From NCBI RefSeq assembly GCF_041468085.1, contig NZ_CP121017.1, positions 2,483,676-2,547,675 of the forward strand: a DNA stretch of 64,000 nt, read 5' to 3'. The first letter of the stretch is position 1, and the number at the start of each line of letters is the position of its first letter. The DNA is from Tistrella mobilis. Lineage in GTDB: Bacteria; Pseudomonadota; Alphaproteobacteria; Tistrellales; Tistrellaceae. The notes below the pieces were generated by a model. That model was not told the DNA's origin, did no database searches, and was given only the letters and a program-made list of their open reading frames with translations. Positions 8,305 to 16,588 of this stretch are shown here, in pieces. The translations under genes and the position numbers were made by a program.

Positions 8305-9327
8305 TCAGTCGCCGGCTGCCGCCTCGGCGGCACGGCGGCGTTCGCGTTCGATCCGGCGCCACTTGGCGACATTCGCGTTGTGCTCGGCGAGCGTGCGTGC
8401 AAAGACATGGCCGCCGGTACCATCGGCCACGAAATAGAGTGCATCCGTCTCGGCCGGCTGCGCCACGGCCATCAGTGCAGCCCGGCCCGGCAATGCGATC
8501 GGCGTCTTCGGCAGGCCGTCGATCTCATAGGTGTTCCAGTCATGGGCATTGCCCAGATCCGATCGGGTGATGCCCCGGTCGATCCGGCCGGTGCCTTCAC
8601 TGAGGCCGTAGATGACGGTTGGATCAGACTGCAGGCGCATGCCGCGCTTCAGGCGGTTCACGAATACCCCGGCCACCAGCGGCCGTTCCTCGGGAATGCC
8701 GGTCTCCCGCTCCACGATCGAAGCCAGGATCAGCATCTCCTCGGGTGAAGACAGCGGCAGATCCGCTTGCCGTGCCGTCCAGGCCTCGTCCAGCGCCTTG
8801 TCCATCGCTGCCTTCATCCGTCGGATCAAGGCGCCGCGATCGTCGCCACGGGTGTAGGTATAGGTCTCGGGCAGCAGTGCACCTTCCGCGAAGCCGTCCA
8901 TCGGCGGCATGTCGCCGCTGAGCAGGTCATCGCCTGCCACCGCTTCCCAGGCGGCCCGAAGCGTGATGCCTTCGGGCAGGGTCAGGCGGTGCAGCACGAC
9001 CCTGCCTTCGACCAGCATGTCGATGATGTCCGACGGGCTCTGCCCCGGCTCGACACGATATTCGCCGGCCTTGAGCCGGGTCTGCACATCCAGCAGCACC
9101 ACTGCCGCCCGGAAGGCGGCCGGCTGGTCGATCGCACCGGCATCGGCAAGCGCGCGGGTGATTCCGGCGACGCCGGTACCCCGCTGTAGAAGCACGGTCC
9201 GGGGCTCGGTAAGCGGTCCGGGTGTCTCCAGCCAGACGGAGCCCCACCACAACAACGCCCCCGCCCCCGCGACGATCAGGGTCATCAGGGAGACGAGGGC
9301 GATGAGGAGATGCTTCAGGAAGCGCAC
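8305..9327 (-). CDS. mltG: endolytic murein transglycosylase MltG
   Basis: A 340-residue inner-membrane enzyme that cleaves nascent glycan strands and is thought to end peptidoglycan polymerisation. One transmembrane helix covers residues 5-28. A LysM-like region follows, then the YceG domain with LPEGITLRAAWEAVAG and LPETYTYTRGD. The catalytic glutamate is in LASIVERETG (Glu206), followed by VAGVFVNRLKRGMRLQSDP. The protein ends with a basic tail. It follows fabF by 50 bp on the same strand, the usual fabF-mltG order. Its stop faces the B12 operon stop across four bases, with no terminator visible. Confidence 0.94.
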   Translation of the reverse strand: MRFLKHLLIALVSLMTLIVAGAGALLWWGSVWLETPGPLTEPRTVLLQRGTGVAGITRALADAGAIDQPAAFRAAVVLLDVQTRLKAGEYRVEPGQSPSDIIDMLVEGRVVLHRLTLPEGITLRAAWEAVAGDDLLSGDMPPMDGFAEGALLPETYTYTRGDDRGALIRRMKAAMDKALDEAWTARQADLPLSSPEEMLILASIVERETGIPEERPLVAGVFVNRLKRGMRLQSDPTVIYGLSEGTGRIDRGITRSDLGNAHDWNTYEIDGLPKTPIALPGRAALMAVAQPAETDALYFVADGTGGHVFARTLAEHNANVAKWRRIERERRRAAEAAAGD

Positions 9328-9377
9328 GGCAGATCCCGCAGACCCCGGATCATACTGCCGGTATCACTCGGTGCGGC

Positions 9378-10637
9378 TCATTCAGGCCGGCCGAAGATCA
9401 CCGAGGCGTTGGTGCCACCGAAGCCGAACGAGTTGGAGAGGGCATAGCGCACCTCGCGCTCCTTGGGCTGATGAGGCACCAGATCGATGTCGCAGCCCTC
9501 GTCCGGATCGTCCAGATTGAGGGTCGGCGGAACGACGCCGTCGCGGATCGAGAGGATCGAGAAGATCGCCTCGACGGCGCCGGCAGCACCCAGCAGATGA
9601 CCGATCGACGACTTGGTCGACGACATCGACAGCTTGTAGGCCGCCTCGCCGAACAGCCGCTTCACCGCGGTCAGCTCGATCACGTCACCGCGCGGCGTCG
9701 AGGTGCCATGGGCGTTGACGTAATCGATCTGGTCGGGGTTGAGGCCTGCCCGCTTCATCGCCGCCTGCATGGCGCGGAAGCCACCATTGCCGTCTTCCGA
9801 CGGCGCGGTGATGTGATAGGCGTCGCCCGACATGCCGTAGCCGACGACCTCGGCATAGATCTTCGCACCACGAGCCTTGGCGTGCTCAAGCTCTTCGAGC
9901 ACGACGACGCCCGCACCCTCGCCCATCACGAAGCCGTCACGACCCTTGTCCCACGGGCGAGAGGCCCGCTCGGGGGTGTCGTTATAGCCGGAGGACAGGG
10001 CTTTGGCTGCCGCGAAACCGGCAATGCCCATGCGGCAGACCGCGGCTTCAGAACCGCCGGCCACCATCACATCGGCATCGCCCCACATGATCAGCCGCGC
10101 GGCATCGCCGATGGCATGCGCACCGGTGGAGCAGGCGGTAACGACCGCGTGGTTCGGGCCGCGGAAACCGTATTTGATCGAGACCTGGCCCGAGGCCAGA
10201 TTGATCAGCGCGGCCGGGATGAAGAACGGAGACACGCGGCGCGGACCGCGCTGTTCCATGGTGACCGCGCCCTCGGCGATGGTCGGCAGACCGCCGATAC
10301 CAGAGCCGATCATGACACCGGTGCGATCGAGTTCTTCCTCGGCCTCCGGAGCCCATCCCGCGTCGCGGATCGCCTCGTCGGCGGCCCCGAGCGCGTAGTG
10401 GATGAACTCGTCCATCTTCTTCACGTCCTTTGCGGGAACATAGTCCTCAGGACGGAAGGCATCCTCGCCGGCACCCTTGGGCACCATGGCGGCGATGCGG
10501 ACGGAAAGGTCGGACACATCGAAGGTGTCGATGTGACGGATTCCGGACTTGCTGGCGAGCAGACGCTCCCAGCTCGCCTTCACCCCGACCGCGAGCGGAG
10601 TGACAAGACCCAGCCCGGTGACGACGACACGTCTCAT
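9378..10637 (-). CDS. fabF: 3-oxoacyl-[acyl-carrier-protein] synthase II
   Basis: A 419-residue condensing enzyme that elongates acyl-ACP with malonyl-ACP in type II fatty acid synthesis. The catalytic cysteine is in VTACSTGAHAIGDA, and the two active-site histidines are in NAHGTSTPRGD and SSIGHLLGAAG. The C-terminus NSFGFGGTNASVIF is characteristic, and the N-terminus RRVVVTGLGLVTPL fixes the start at 10637. The length is normal. It lies downstream of acpP, separated by 285 bp, which is longer than usual in this cluster and could hold its own promoter. Confidence 0.96.
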   Translation of the reverse strand: MRRVVVTGLGLVTPLAVGVKASWERLLASKSGIRHIDTFDVSDLSVRIAAMVPKGAGEDAFRPEDYVPAKDVKKMDEFIHYALGAADEAIRDAGWAPEAEEELDRTGVMIGSGIGGLPTIAEGAVTMEQRGPRRVSPFFIPAALINLASGQVSIKYGFRGPNHAVVTACSTGAHAIGDAARLIMWGDADVMVAGGSEAAVCRMGIAGFAAAKALSSGYNDTPERASRPWDKGRDGFVMGEGAGVVVLEELEHAKARGAKIYAEVVGYGMSGDAYHITAPSEDGNGGFRAMQAAMKRAGLNPDQIDYVNAHGTSTPRGDVIELTAVKRLFGEAAYKLSMSSTKSSIGHLLGAAGAVEAIFSILSIRDGVVPPTLNLDDPDEGCDIDLVPHQPKEREVRYALSNSFGFGGTNASVIFGRPE

Positions 10638-10922
10638 CTCGGTCAGCGCGTCCTTTCTGCCTGAATTGGGTCGCGTGCCGGCAGCGCGAAACCTGCCGGA
10701 ACGGCAGAAGCGGGCGTTGCAGCCAATCCCGTTCCGGACCGGCCGACCACGCCCGTTTCATAGCGGATCTCCGCGGCCCGTTCAGGGCGGCGCGGCAGAA
10801 CCGGCTGCGGGGACGCCTGATCGGCATCGCCGCACCGGCTCCGGAGGATCAGCTCACCCGCATGGAAGCGGGCGCGGCCGCACCGGCCCGATGGCCGGCA
10901 CGTCGCCCGGAGACCGGTCCGA
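10638..10922. other. 285-bp gap between acpP and fabF
   Basis: No convincing reading frame on either strand. The region is GC-rich with short complementary stretches, but none has the stem plus T-run of an intrinsic terminator. I could not identify a good -35/-10 pair for fabF. Confidence 0.5.
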
Positions 10923-11159
10923 TCAGGACTGGTTCTCCTGGATGAACTTGATGGCGTCCTGAACGGTCAGGATCTTCTCCGCGGCGTCGTCAGGGATCTC
11001 GATCCCGAACTCTTCCTCGAAGGCCATCACGAGTTCGACGGTATCGAGGCTGTCGGCACCGAGGTCGTCGATGAAGCTGGCCGTCTCGGTGACCTTCTCT
11101 TCGTCGACACCGAGATGTTCGACCACGATCTTCTTCACGCGCTCAGCAATGTCGCTCAT
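10923..11159 (-). CDS. acpP: acyl carrier protein
   Basis: A 78-residue acidic protein that carries growing acyl chains on a 4'-phosphopantetheine arm. The attachment serine is in [20 protein letters not shown], which matches other ACPs almost exactly. The start is ATG 11159 ([10 protein letters not shown]); the frame stays open further upstream but that part is not ACP-like. It lies between fabG and fabF, the standard bacterial order. Confidence 0.97.
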   Translation of the reverse strand: MSDIAERVKKIVVEHLGVDEEKVTETASFIDDLGADSLDTVELVMAFEEEFGIEIPDDAAEKILTVQDAIKFIQENQS

Positions 11160-11358
11160 CAGTCGTCGTCCCTCAAGCTCACTGGCAAGTGGCGTTCGTT
11201 CGGGCGTAGCGCCGTACTGCCGTTTGTCTCGTGCCTGGCAGCCCCGCCGAAATCGAACAGGGCTGTAGCACACTTTCCGCACCTTGGCCAGCCGCGGCGG
11301 ACATGCCGCGGAAACGAAGGATGCGGGGCTGGTCCGGTTCGCGTCCCCGGCCCGGCGG

Positions 11359-12096
11359 TCAGATCATGACCATGCCGCCGTTGACGTGGAGCGTCTGACC
11401 GGTCACGTAAGCCGCCTCGGCGCTCGCCAGATAGACGATAGCCGCGGCGACGTCTTCCGGCGAGCCGAGACGGCCCACCGGCACCTTATCGAGCAGACCG
11501 GTCTTCTGCTCGTCAGTCAGCACGTCGGTCATCGGCGTCGCGATGTAACCGGGTGCAACACAATTGGCAGTAATCCCGCGCGAAGCCACTTCGTGCGCGA
11601 TCGCCTTGATCATGGCGGTCAGCCCGCCTTTCGAGGCGGCATAGTTCGCCTGCCCCGGATTGCCCATATGCCCCACGACCGAGGTGACGGCAATGATGCG
11701 GCCGTAGCGGCGCTTCATCATGCCCTTCATTGCTGCGCGGGCCAGGCGGAAGCCGGCCTTCAGATTGACGTCGATCACCTGATCGAAATCGGCGTCCTTC
11801 ATCCGCATCAGCAGCGTGTCGCGGGTGAGACCGGCATTGCTGACCAGAATGTCGAGCCCGCCCATGGCGGCTTCGGCATCCTTCACCAGCTGTTCGGCCG
11901 CACCATCCGCCGCCAGATCGGCAGTCAGGACATGGACCCGCGAGCCAAGCTTGGTGGCAAGACCTTCCAGCGCGTCCGCGCGGCGGCCGTGCAGCGCAAC
12001 CACGGCGCCCTGAGCATGGAGAGCGCGGGCGATAGCGGCGCCGATGCCGCCGGTGGCCCCGGTCACGAGCGCGGTGCGCTGCGTCAGATCGAACAT
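11359..12096 (-). CDS. fabG: 3-oxoacyl-[acyl-carrier-protein] reductase
   Basis: A 245-residue SDR that reduces beta-ketoacyl-ACP with NADPH. It has [12 protein letters not shown] at residues 13-24, the SNAG motif, the catalytic YAASKGGL near residue 150, [11 protein letters not shown], and the usual C-terminal [13 protein letters not shown]. The start at 12096 ([13 protein letters not shown]) needs no adjustment. It lies 56 bp downstream of fabD and about 200 bp upstream of acpP. Its position in the fab cluster separates it from the two other SDRs in this window. Confidence 0.96.
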   Translation of the reverse strand: MFDLTQRTALVTGATGGIGAAIARALHAQGAVVALHGRRADALEGLATKLGSRVHVLTADLAADGAAEQLVKDAEAAMGGLDILVSNAGLTRDTLLMRMKDADFDQVIDVNLKAGFRLARAAMKGMMKRRYGRIIAVTSVVGHMGNPGQANYAASKGGLTAMIKAIAHEVASRGITANCVAPGYIATPMTDVLTDEQKTGLLDKVPVGRLGSPEDVAAAIVYLASAEAAYVTGQTLHVNGGMVMI

Positions 12097-12152
12097 GGAT
12101 GATCCATCACTGTGGTGGACGGGAAAGATCGCAGACGGGCGTGAGACCGCCC

Positions 12153-13094
12153 TCAGAGAGACTTCAGGAACGCCTCGATCTCGGCCGGAGTTCCAACCGA
12201 CTGGGCCGAAAGCGAGCGGTCGATGCGCTTGGTGAGACCGGACAGAACCTTACCGGCCCCCAGCTCCACCGTTTCCTCGACGCCCGCCTCTTTCATCGCC
12301 AGCACGCTTTCGCGCCAGCGAACCATGCCGGTCACCTGGTCGACCAGCAGGCCGCGAATACGATCGGGGTCGGAGACCGGCGCGGCAAGGACATTGGCAA
12401 TCAACGGCAGACGCGGCGCGTCGATCTCAACCTGCGCCAGGGCATCGGCCATCCGGTCGGCGGCCGGCTGCATCAACGGGCAATGGAAGGGCGCGCTCAC
12501 TTCCAGGGGAATGGCGCGCTTGCCGCGGGCTTTGGCGATATCGACCGCACGGTCGATTGCCGTCTTGTGGCCCGACAGAACCACCTGGCCCGGCGCATTG
12601 TCGTTGGCAGCGACGCAGACCTCGCCGGAGCCGGCCGCCTCATCGGCGATGGCCCGTGCCTCGTCGGGGTCGACGCCCATCAATGCCAGCATCGCGCCCT
12701 GCCCGACCGGTACAGCCATCTGCATGGCCTGGCCGCGGATCTTGAGCAGCCGCGCCGTGTCACCGATGTCCAGCGCTCCGGCAGCGCAAAGCGCCGAATA
12801 CTCGCCCAGCGAATGGCCTGCCACGAAAGCGGCCTTCTGGGCAAGATCGACACCCCCTTCCCGCTCCAGGACGCGCACCACGGCCATGGAACAGGCCATG
12901 ATTGCCGGCTGGGCATTCTCGGTCAGGATCAGCTGTTCGGCGGGGCCTTCGAACATCAGGCGGGTCAGCGGCTGCTTCAGCGCCTCGTCCACCTCTTCGA
13001 AGACCTCACGGGCCGCGGCGAAGGCCGCTGCAAGATCCTGTCCCATGCCCACCTTCTGCGAGCCCTGTCCGGGAAAGACGAACGCACGTGCCAT
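12153..13094 (-). CDS. fabD: malonyl-CoA:ACP transacylase
   Basis: A 313-residue enzyme that moves malonyl from CoA to ACP, supplying the extender unit for FabF. It shows the N-terminal FVFPGQGSQKVGMG, the nucleophile elbow GHSLGEYSAL with its serine near residue 93, and the histidine in SAPFHCPLM. It is the first gene of the minus-strand fab run. The upstream 599-bp gap separates it from the divergent rpsF operon, so its promoter should lie there. A TTGACA at 13198-13193 is present but lacks a good -10 at the right distance. Confidence 0.96.
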   Translation of the reverse strand: MARAFVFPGQGSQKVGMGQDLAAAFAAAREVFEEVDEALKQPLTRLMFEGPAEQLILTENAQPAIMACSMAVVRVLEREGGVDLAQKAAFVAGHSLGEYSALCAAGALDIGDTARLLKIRGQAMQMAVPVGQGAMLALMGVDPDEARAIADEAAGSGEVCVAANDNAPGQVVLSGHKTAIDRAVDIAKARGKRAIPLEVSAPFHCPLMQPAADRMADALAQVEIDAPRLPLIANVLAAPVSDPDRIRGLLVDQVTGMVRWRESVLAMKEAGVEETVELGAGKVLSGLTKRIDRSLSAQSVGTPAEIEAFLKSL

Positions 13095-13693
13095 GGAGCC
13101 TCGCTTCAGTCTTGGCTGTCGACCCGATCACCGGACCGCAGCCCGCAGGCCCGGCCGGTCGTCGCCAAGTCATGACCGCGACCGCGACCGATTGTCAAGA
13201 ACCGCATCGCCCCGCCGCACCGGATATGACCGCCGTGACCGGCACGATCAGCAGTTTCTGGAGCATCGGGGTGCGGAACGTCGGACGCCGGGTCGGCACC
13301 AGTTTAGCCGAGGCCGCAGAAGATGCGAGAGGCGAAATCAACCTTTGGTACGCATTTCGTCGAAAATTTATGATCGCCGAGCGAGTATGACATGTGCCGG
13401 CGCCGGGCCGGCCGGCAACCACCGATGATGCGGGCCACCGACGGCGATTTGCCTTGCGCACGGAAGGGCATGACGTATAGTGCGCAGCCTCCGCACCGGG
13501 TCGGTTGATCCGGTGGCGGGGATGTCGTGCGTGTACATCGTCGAGGCACGATGTATGTGCGCAACGCCACTCCTTGCCGGCATCGTGTGATGTCGGCTGA
13601 GCCCGTCCCGCCCGGACGGTCCGGTATCGCCAGACTGGCGACCACCGGAGACCGGGGCGTCGGGCAGGAAAAAGCCGTAAGGAGTCCATTTAT
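13095..13693. other. 599-bp divergent promoter region between fabD and rpsF
   Basis: No established gene here. It holds the rpsF promoter candidate listed separately and a long rpsF leader. A 54-codon plus-strand frame from ATG 13226 to 13390 encodes a protein-like sequence (SFWSIGVRNVGRRVG, GEINLWYAFRRKFM) but has no clear ribosome binding site, so I do not call it as a gene. The stretch 13330-13380 is AT-richer than its surroundings. Confidence 0.6.
13454..13481 (+). promoter_or_regulatory. probable sigma-70 promoter for the rpsF operon
   Basis: TTGCGC at 13454-13459 and TATAGT at 13476-13481 are separated by 16 bp. It is the best housekeeping-type promoter in the gap and points at rpsF. 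Transcription would start near 13488, leaving a leader of about 200 nt that could hold autoregulatory structure, as is known for some S6/S18 operons. Confidence 0.5.
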
Positions 13694-14146
13694 ATGCCCT
13701 TCTACGAGACGACGATCATCGTCCGTCAGGACGCCTCGACCCAGCAGGTCGAGAAGCTGGGCGAGGATATCAAGACCATCCTCGAAAACGCCCAGGGCCG
13801 CGTGATCAAGCAGGAGAACTGGGGTCTTCGCCAGCTCGCCTACCGGGTCAAGAAGTACCGTAAGGCCCATTATCTGCACCTGAACATCGAGGCCTCGGCC
13901 GAGGCGCTGGTTCAGATCGAGTACATGCTCCGCTACCAGGAAGATGTGCTGCGCTATCTGACCGTGCGCGTCGACGAAGTCTCCGAGGAGCCCTCGGTGA
14001 TGATGCAGAGCCGTGGCCGCGGTGAGCGTGGCGAACGCGGTGAGCGCGGCGAGCGCCGTGGCGGCGACCGCTTCGAGCGTGGCGACCGTGGTGATCGCGG
14101 CGATCGCGGCGACCGCTTCGAGCGTCGCGAGCGCGCCGACCGCTGA
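13694..14146 (+). CDS. rpsF: 30S ribosomal protein S6 with arginine-rich repeat tail
   Basis: A 150-residue ribosomal protein that binds S18 on the platform of the small subunit. The S6 fold covers residues 1-100 (YETTIIVRQDAS, WGLRQLAYRVKKYRKAHY, LRYLTVRVDE). The start ATG 13694 has an AAGGAG 11 bases upstream. From about residue 106 the protein carries an unusually long tail of RGE and GDR triplets and RFER units. S6 tails vary, and in E. coli the C-terminus is glutamylated by RimK, but this basic/acidic repeat is much longer. First gene of rpsF-rpsR-DUF2232-rplI. Confidence 0.97.
   Translation: MPFYETTIIVRQDASTQQVEKLGEDIKTILENAQGRVIKQENWGLRQLAYRVKKYRKAHYLHLNIEASAEALVQIEYMLRYQEDVLRYLTVRVDEVSEEPSVMMQSRGRGERGERGERGERRGGDRFERGDRGDRGDRGDRFERRERADR
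14028..14143 (+). repeat. tandem repeat encoding the S6 tail
   Basis: Imperfect nine-base units of the type GAGCGTGGC and GACCGTGGT repeat in frame and encode RGE/GDR triplets at the end of rpsF. Such a repeat could change copy number between strains without a frameshift. Confidence 0.7.
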
Positions 14147-14178
14147 TCCCGTATCAGAAATCGCGAGGATAGATCGTC

Positions 14179-14454
14179 ATGGCTTCCAACAAGTCGCAGA
14201 GCGCCGTCACGATTCCGGCAGCGCAGGGCCAGCGTCGCCCGTTCTTCCGCCGGAAGAAGACCTGCCCGTTCTCCGGTGCCAATGCTCCGGTGATCGACTA
14301 CAAGGACGTGAAGCTGCTCAGCCGCTACATCTCGGAGCGGGGCAAGATCGTGCCGAGCCGGATCACGGCCGTGTCCGCGAAGAAGCAGCGTGAGCTCGCC
14401 CGCGCCATCAAGCGCGCGCGCATTCTCGCCCTCCTGCCCTTCGTGGTGCAGTAA
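14179..14454 (+). CDS. rpsR: 30S ribosomal protein S18
   Basis: A 91-residue basic protein and partner of S6 on the small-subunit platform. It is recognised by [14 protein letters not shown], the central [18 protein letters not shown], and [21 protein letters not shown]. The start ATG 14179 follows rpsF by 32 bp with GAGGA upstream. The single cysteine in TCPF belongs to the cysteine-containing class rather than the cysteine-free one. The C-terminus LLPFVVQ is typical of alphaproteobacteria. Confidence 0.97.
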   Translation: MASNKSQSAVTIPAAQGQRRPFFRRKKTCPFSGANAPVIDYKDVKLLSRYISERGKIVPSRITAVSAKKQRELARAIKRARILALLPFVVQ

Positions 14455-14614
14455 CCCATCAGCCCTTCAGACGCCGTCGGCTTAAGACGGTGATCGACAG
14501 GATCCGATGGGCCGACCGGCTGATCTGATCCGGATGGTCCCGGAAACACGACCTTCGACCCGGTACCGGTAACGGTGCCCCGGCTTCGGAGGCGGGCAGC
14601 GGAACAGGACGCCT

Positions 14615-15568
14615 ATGCGGTTGTCGCGCGATATCTCCATCACCCTGGCGGCGGGTGCCCTTTCGGGCGTCGGCAGCCTGCTGGTCGTGACGGGGGTGCT
14701 GGGCGTGATCGCAGCCTATCTGGCGCCCGCACCGCTCTTCGCCGCCGCCTTCCGCTACGGGCTGCCCGGCGGGGTGATTTCGGCTGTGGCCGGCACCATC
14801 GCAGGCGCCGCCACCGCAGCGGCTCTGGCCGGGCCCGAGCAGGTTCTCTACGGCCTGGGCTTTGCGGTGGTCACCGCGCTGCCCGTGCTTGTCATCGCCC
14901 GTTTCGCCCTGCTTTCCCGCCCCGATGGTGCGGGGGGAACCGAATGGTACCCGGCAGGACGGCTGATGACGGTGGCCATCGCGCTTGCCGGCGCGCTGGT
15001 TGCCGGGGGATGGCTGTTCGCAGCCGGTGCCGAGGGTGGTCTGCGCGGCGAGGTCGCGCGGACGCTGGAACCGCTGATCGAACTGATGGCGGCAGATGCC
15101 GCCACGGCGAATGCCGCGGTTCTGGCCGAAAGTCTGGCGGGGCGTTTCGTCGCCTTCGCCGCGTGTTTCTGGGTGGTGCAGATGGTCCTTTCCGGCATGC
15201 TCGGCCGCTTCGCCGCGGACCGGCTGCTCGGGGGATCGATGCGGCCCGTGCCGCCGCTTGCCTCCTTCGATCCGCCCGAGGCGGTTCGCTGGGTGCTGGT
15301 CGCCGGAGTCGCACTGACCATCGCCACCGGCGGCGACGGTGATTTCGGCCTCTTTGCCGGAGTTGCCGCGGTGCTGGCCGCGATGCCCTATCTGGTCCTC
15401 GGTCTGGGTGTGGCACACGGGCTTGCCCGCGGTGTCCGCGGCGGCGGGCTTATCCTCGCTGCGGTCTATCTGCTGGCACTGATGCTGTACTGGCCGATCC
15501 TGTTGATCCTTGTCTTGGGCTTCGTCGAACGTTGGGCCGGGCTGCGCCGTCGCTCCGGTGCCGCCTGA
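14615..15568 (+). CDS. DUF2232 family membrane protein
   Basis: A 317-residue polytopic membrane protein. At least seven hydrophobic segments are visible, starting with ISITLAAGALSGVGSLLVV and ending with LILAAVYLLALMLYWPILLIL. Its place between rpsR and rplI is the usual one for DUF2232 (YybS-like) proteins in alphaproteobacteria; their function is not established. The start ATG 14615 lies 160 bp after rpsR with GGAACAGGA upstream. It is followed 22 bp later by rplI, so it belongs to the ribosomal operon. Confidence 0.85.
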   Translation: MRLSRDISITLAAGALSGVGSLLVVTGVLGVIAAYLAPAPLFAAAFRYGLPGGVISAVAGTIAGAATAAALAGPEQVLYGLGFAVVTALPVLVIARFALLSRPDGAGGTEWYPAGRLMTVAIALAGALVAGGWLFAAGAEGGLRGEVARTLEPLIELMAADAATANAAVLAESLAGRFVAFAACFWVVQMVLSGMLGRFAADRLLGGSMRPVPPLASFDPPEAVRWVLVAGVALTIATGGDGDFGLFAGVAAVLAAMPYLVLGLGVAHGLARGVRGGGLILAAVYLLALMLYWPILLILVLGFVERWAGLRRRSGAA

Positions 15569-15590
15569 CACAGCCTTAGGAGTACATCCG

Positions 15591-16160
15591 ATGGAAGTGA
15601 TCCTGCTTGAGCGCATCCAGAACCTGGGCCAGATCGGCGACCGCGTGAAGGTCCGCCCGGGTTATGCGCGCAACTTCCTCCTGCCGCAGCGCAAGGCCAT
15701 GCGCGCGACCAAGGAGAATCTCAGCTACTTCGAGACCCAGCGTAAGGCTCTTGTGGCGCTGAACGATCAGCGCCGCAGCGAAGCCGAGGTGCTGGCCGAG
15801 AAGCTGACCGGCCAGGTTCTGCCGGTCGTCCGTCAGGCGGCCGACAACGGCCAGCTCTACGGTTCGGTTACCGCCCGCGACGTCGCGATTGCGATGGAGC
15901 AGTTCGGGTTCGAGATCAACGGCCGTCAGGTTCAGCTGCGCGAGCCGATCAAGACCCTCGGCACGCAGACCGTCTCGATCTCGCTGCACCCCGACGTGGT
16001 GGTCGACGTGACCATCATCGTCGTCCGCAGCATGGACGACTTCCTGAACCAGCAGCGCCGCGCGGCCGAAGCCGACGAGCAGCTCGACGACGCCTATGAG
16101 CTCGCCGAGGAAAGCGCTGCCTATCAGGGCGACGAGGTTGAGGAGGAGGAAGAGGTCTGA
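15591..16160 (+). CDS. rplI: 50S ribosomal protein L9
   Basis: A 189-residue protein that binds 23S rRNA at the base of the L1 stalk. The N-terminal domain has EVILLERIQNLGQIGDRV and VRPGYARNFLLPQRKAMRAT, and a long connecting helix leads to the C-terminal domain with GSVTARDVAIAM. The start ATG 15591 is set by this N-terminus and by TTAGGAG ten bases upstream. The last 40 residues form an acidic extension (EEEEEV end), so the protein is longer than the usual 150. A strong terminator follows. Confidence 0.96.
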   Translation: MEVILLERIQNLGQIGDRVKVRPGYARNFLLPQRKAMRATKENLSYFETQRKALVALNDQRRSEAEVLAEKLTGQVLPVVRQAADNGQLYGSVTARDVAIAMEQFGFEINGRQVQLREPIKTLGTQTVSISLHPDVVVDVTIIVVRSMDDFLNQQRRAAEADEQLDDAYELAEESAAYQGDEVEEEEEV

Positions 16161-16208
16161 TCCTCTTCCGCCCGTGCAGCCCGTCGGGCCTTCTCGGGCC
16201 GACACATG

Positions 16209-16248
16209 CAGCCGCATTCCGGGTCATCCGGAATGCGGCTGTTTTGTT
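16209..16248 (+). terminator. intrinsic terminator of the rpsF-rplI operon
   Basis: Perfect 14-bp arms CAGCCGCATTCCGG and CCGGAATGCGGCTG enclose a five-base loop, followed by TTTTGTTCT. It lies 48 bp after the rplI stop. Confidence 0.92.
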
Positions 16249-16588
16249 CTGGCGGGCGATTTTTGGGAACGCCGACGGGGGCCTGCCGATTTCACGGTTG
16301 ATCGGGCTTGCGTCAGCGCTGTTGCAGAAATTCAACAGCCATGTGCATCAAGTCCGTAGACATTTGACGGCGGCTTTTGAAGGGGCATAAGATTGGAACG
16401 TGTCTAAACAACGCCGGCCCGGACCGGCGAGCGACGTCGGACCATCCCCCGCGCGTCGGCTGACCCACAATACCCGGTCCATGCTCCTCCCGCATGGTTC
16501 CCGGCATTCACGCGCGTGGAGTTCACCCCGCATAACCCGGCGCCCTTCGCCACGGCCCGGTCACGGCTCCTGACGGAGGCGATTGACC
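16249..16588. other. 340-bp gap before cfa
   Basis: No gene seen. It contains an inverted repeat with GCTGTTG/CAACAGC arms at 16318-16339 and a promoter candidate at 16364-16393, then about 190 bp of leader before the cfa start. Confidence 0.5.
16318..16393 (+). promoter_or_regulatory. promoter candidate for cfa with an upstream palindrome
   Basis: TTGACG at 16364-16369 and TAAGAT at 16388-16393 are 18 bp apart and point at cfa. The 7-bp-arm palindrome at 16318-16339 lies just upstream and could be a regulator site. The match is moderate and the regulator unknown. Confidence 0.35.

Noticed and set aside
13170-13198. TTGACA on the minus strand as a fabD promoter
   Set aside because: At 16-18 bp spacing the -10 region is TCATGA or CATGAC, too far from TATAAT.
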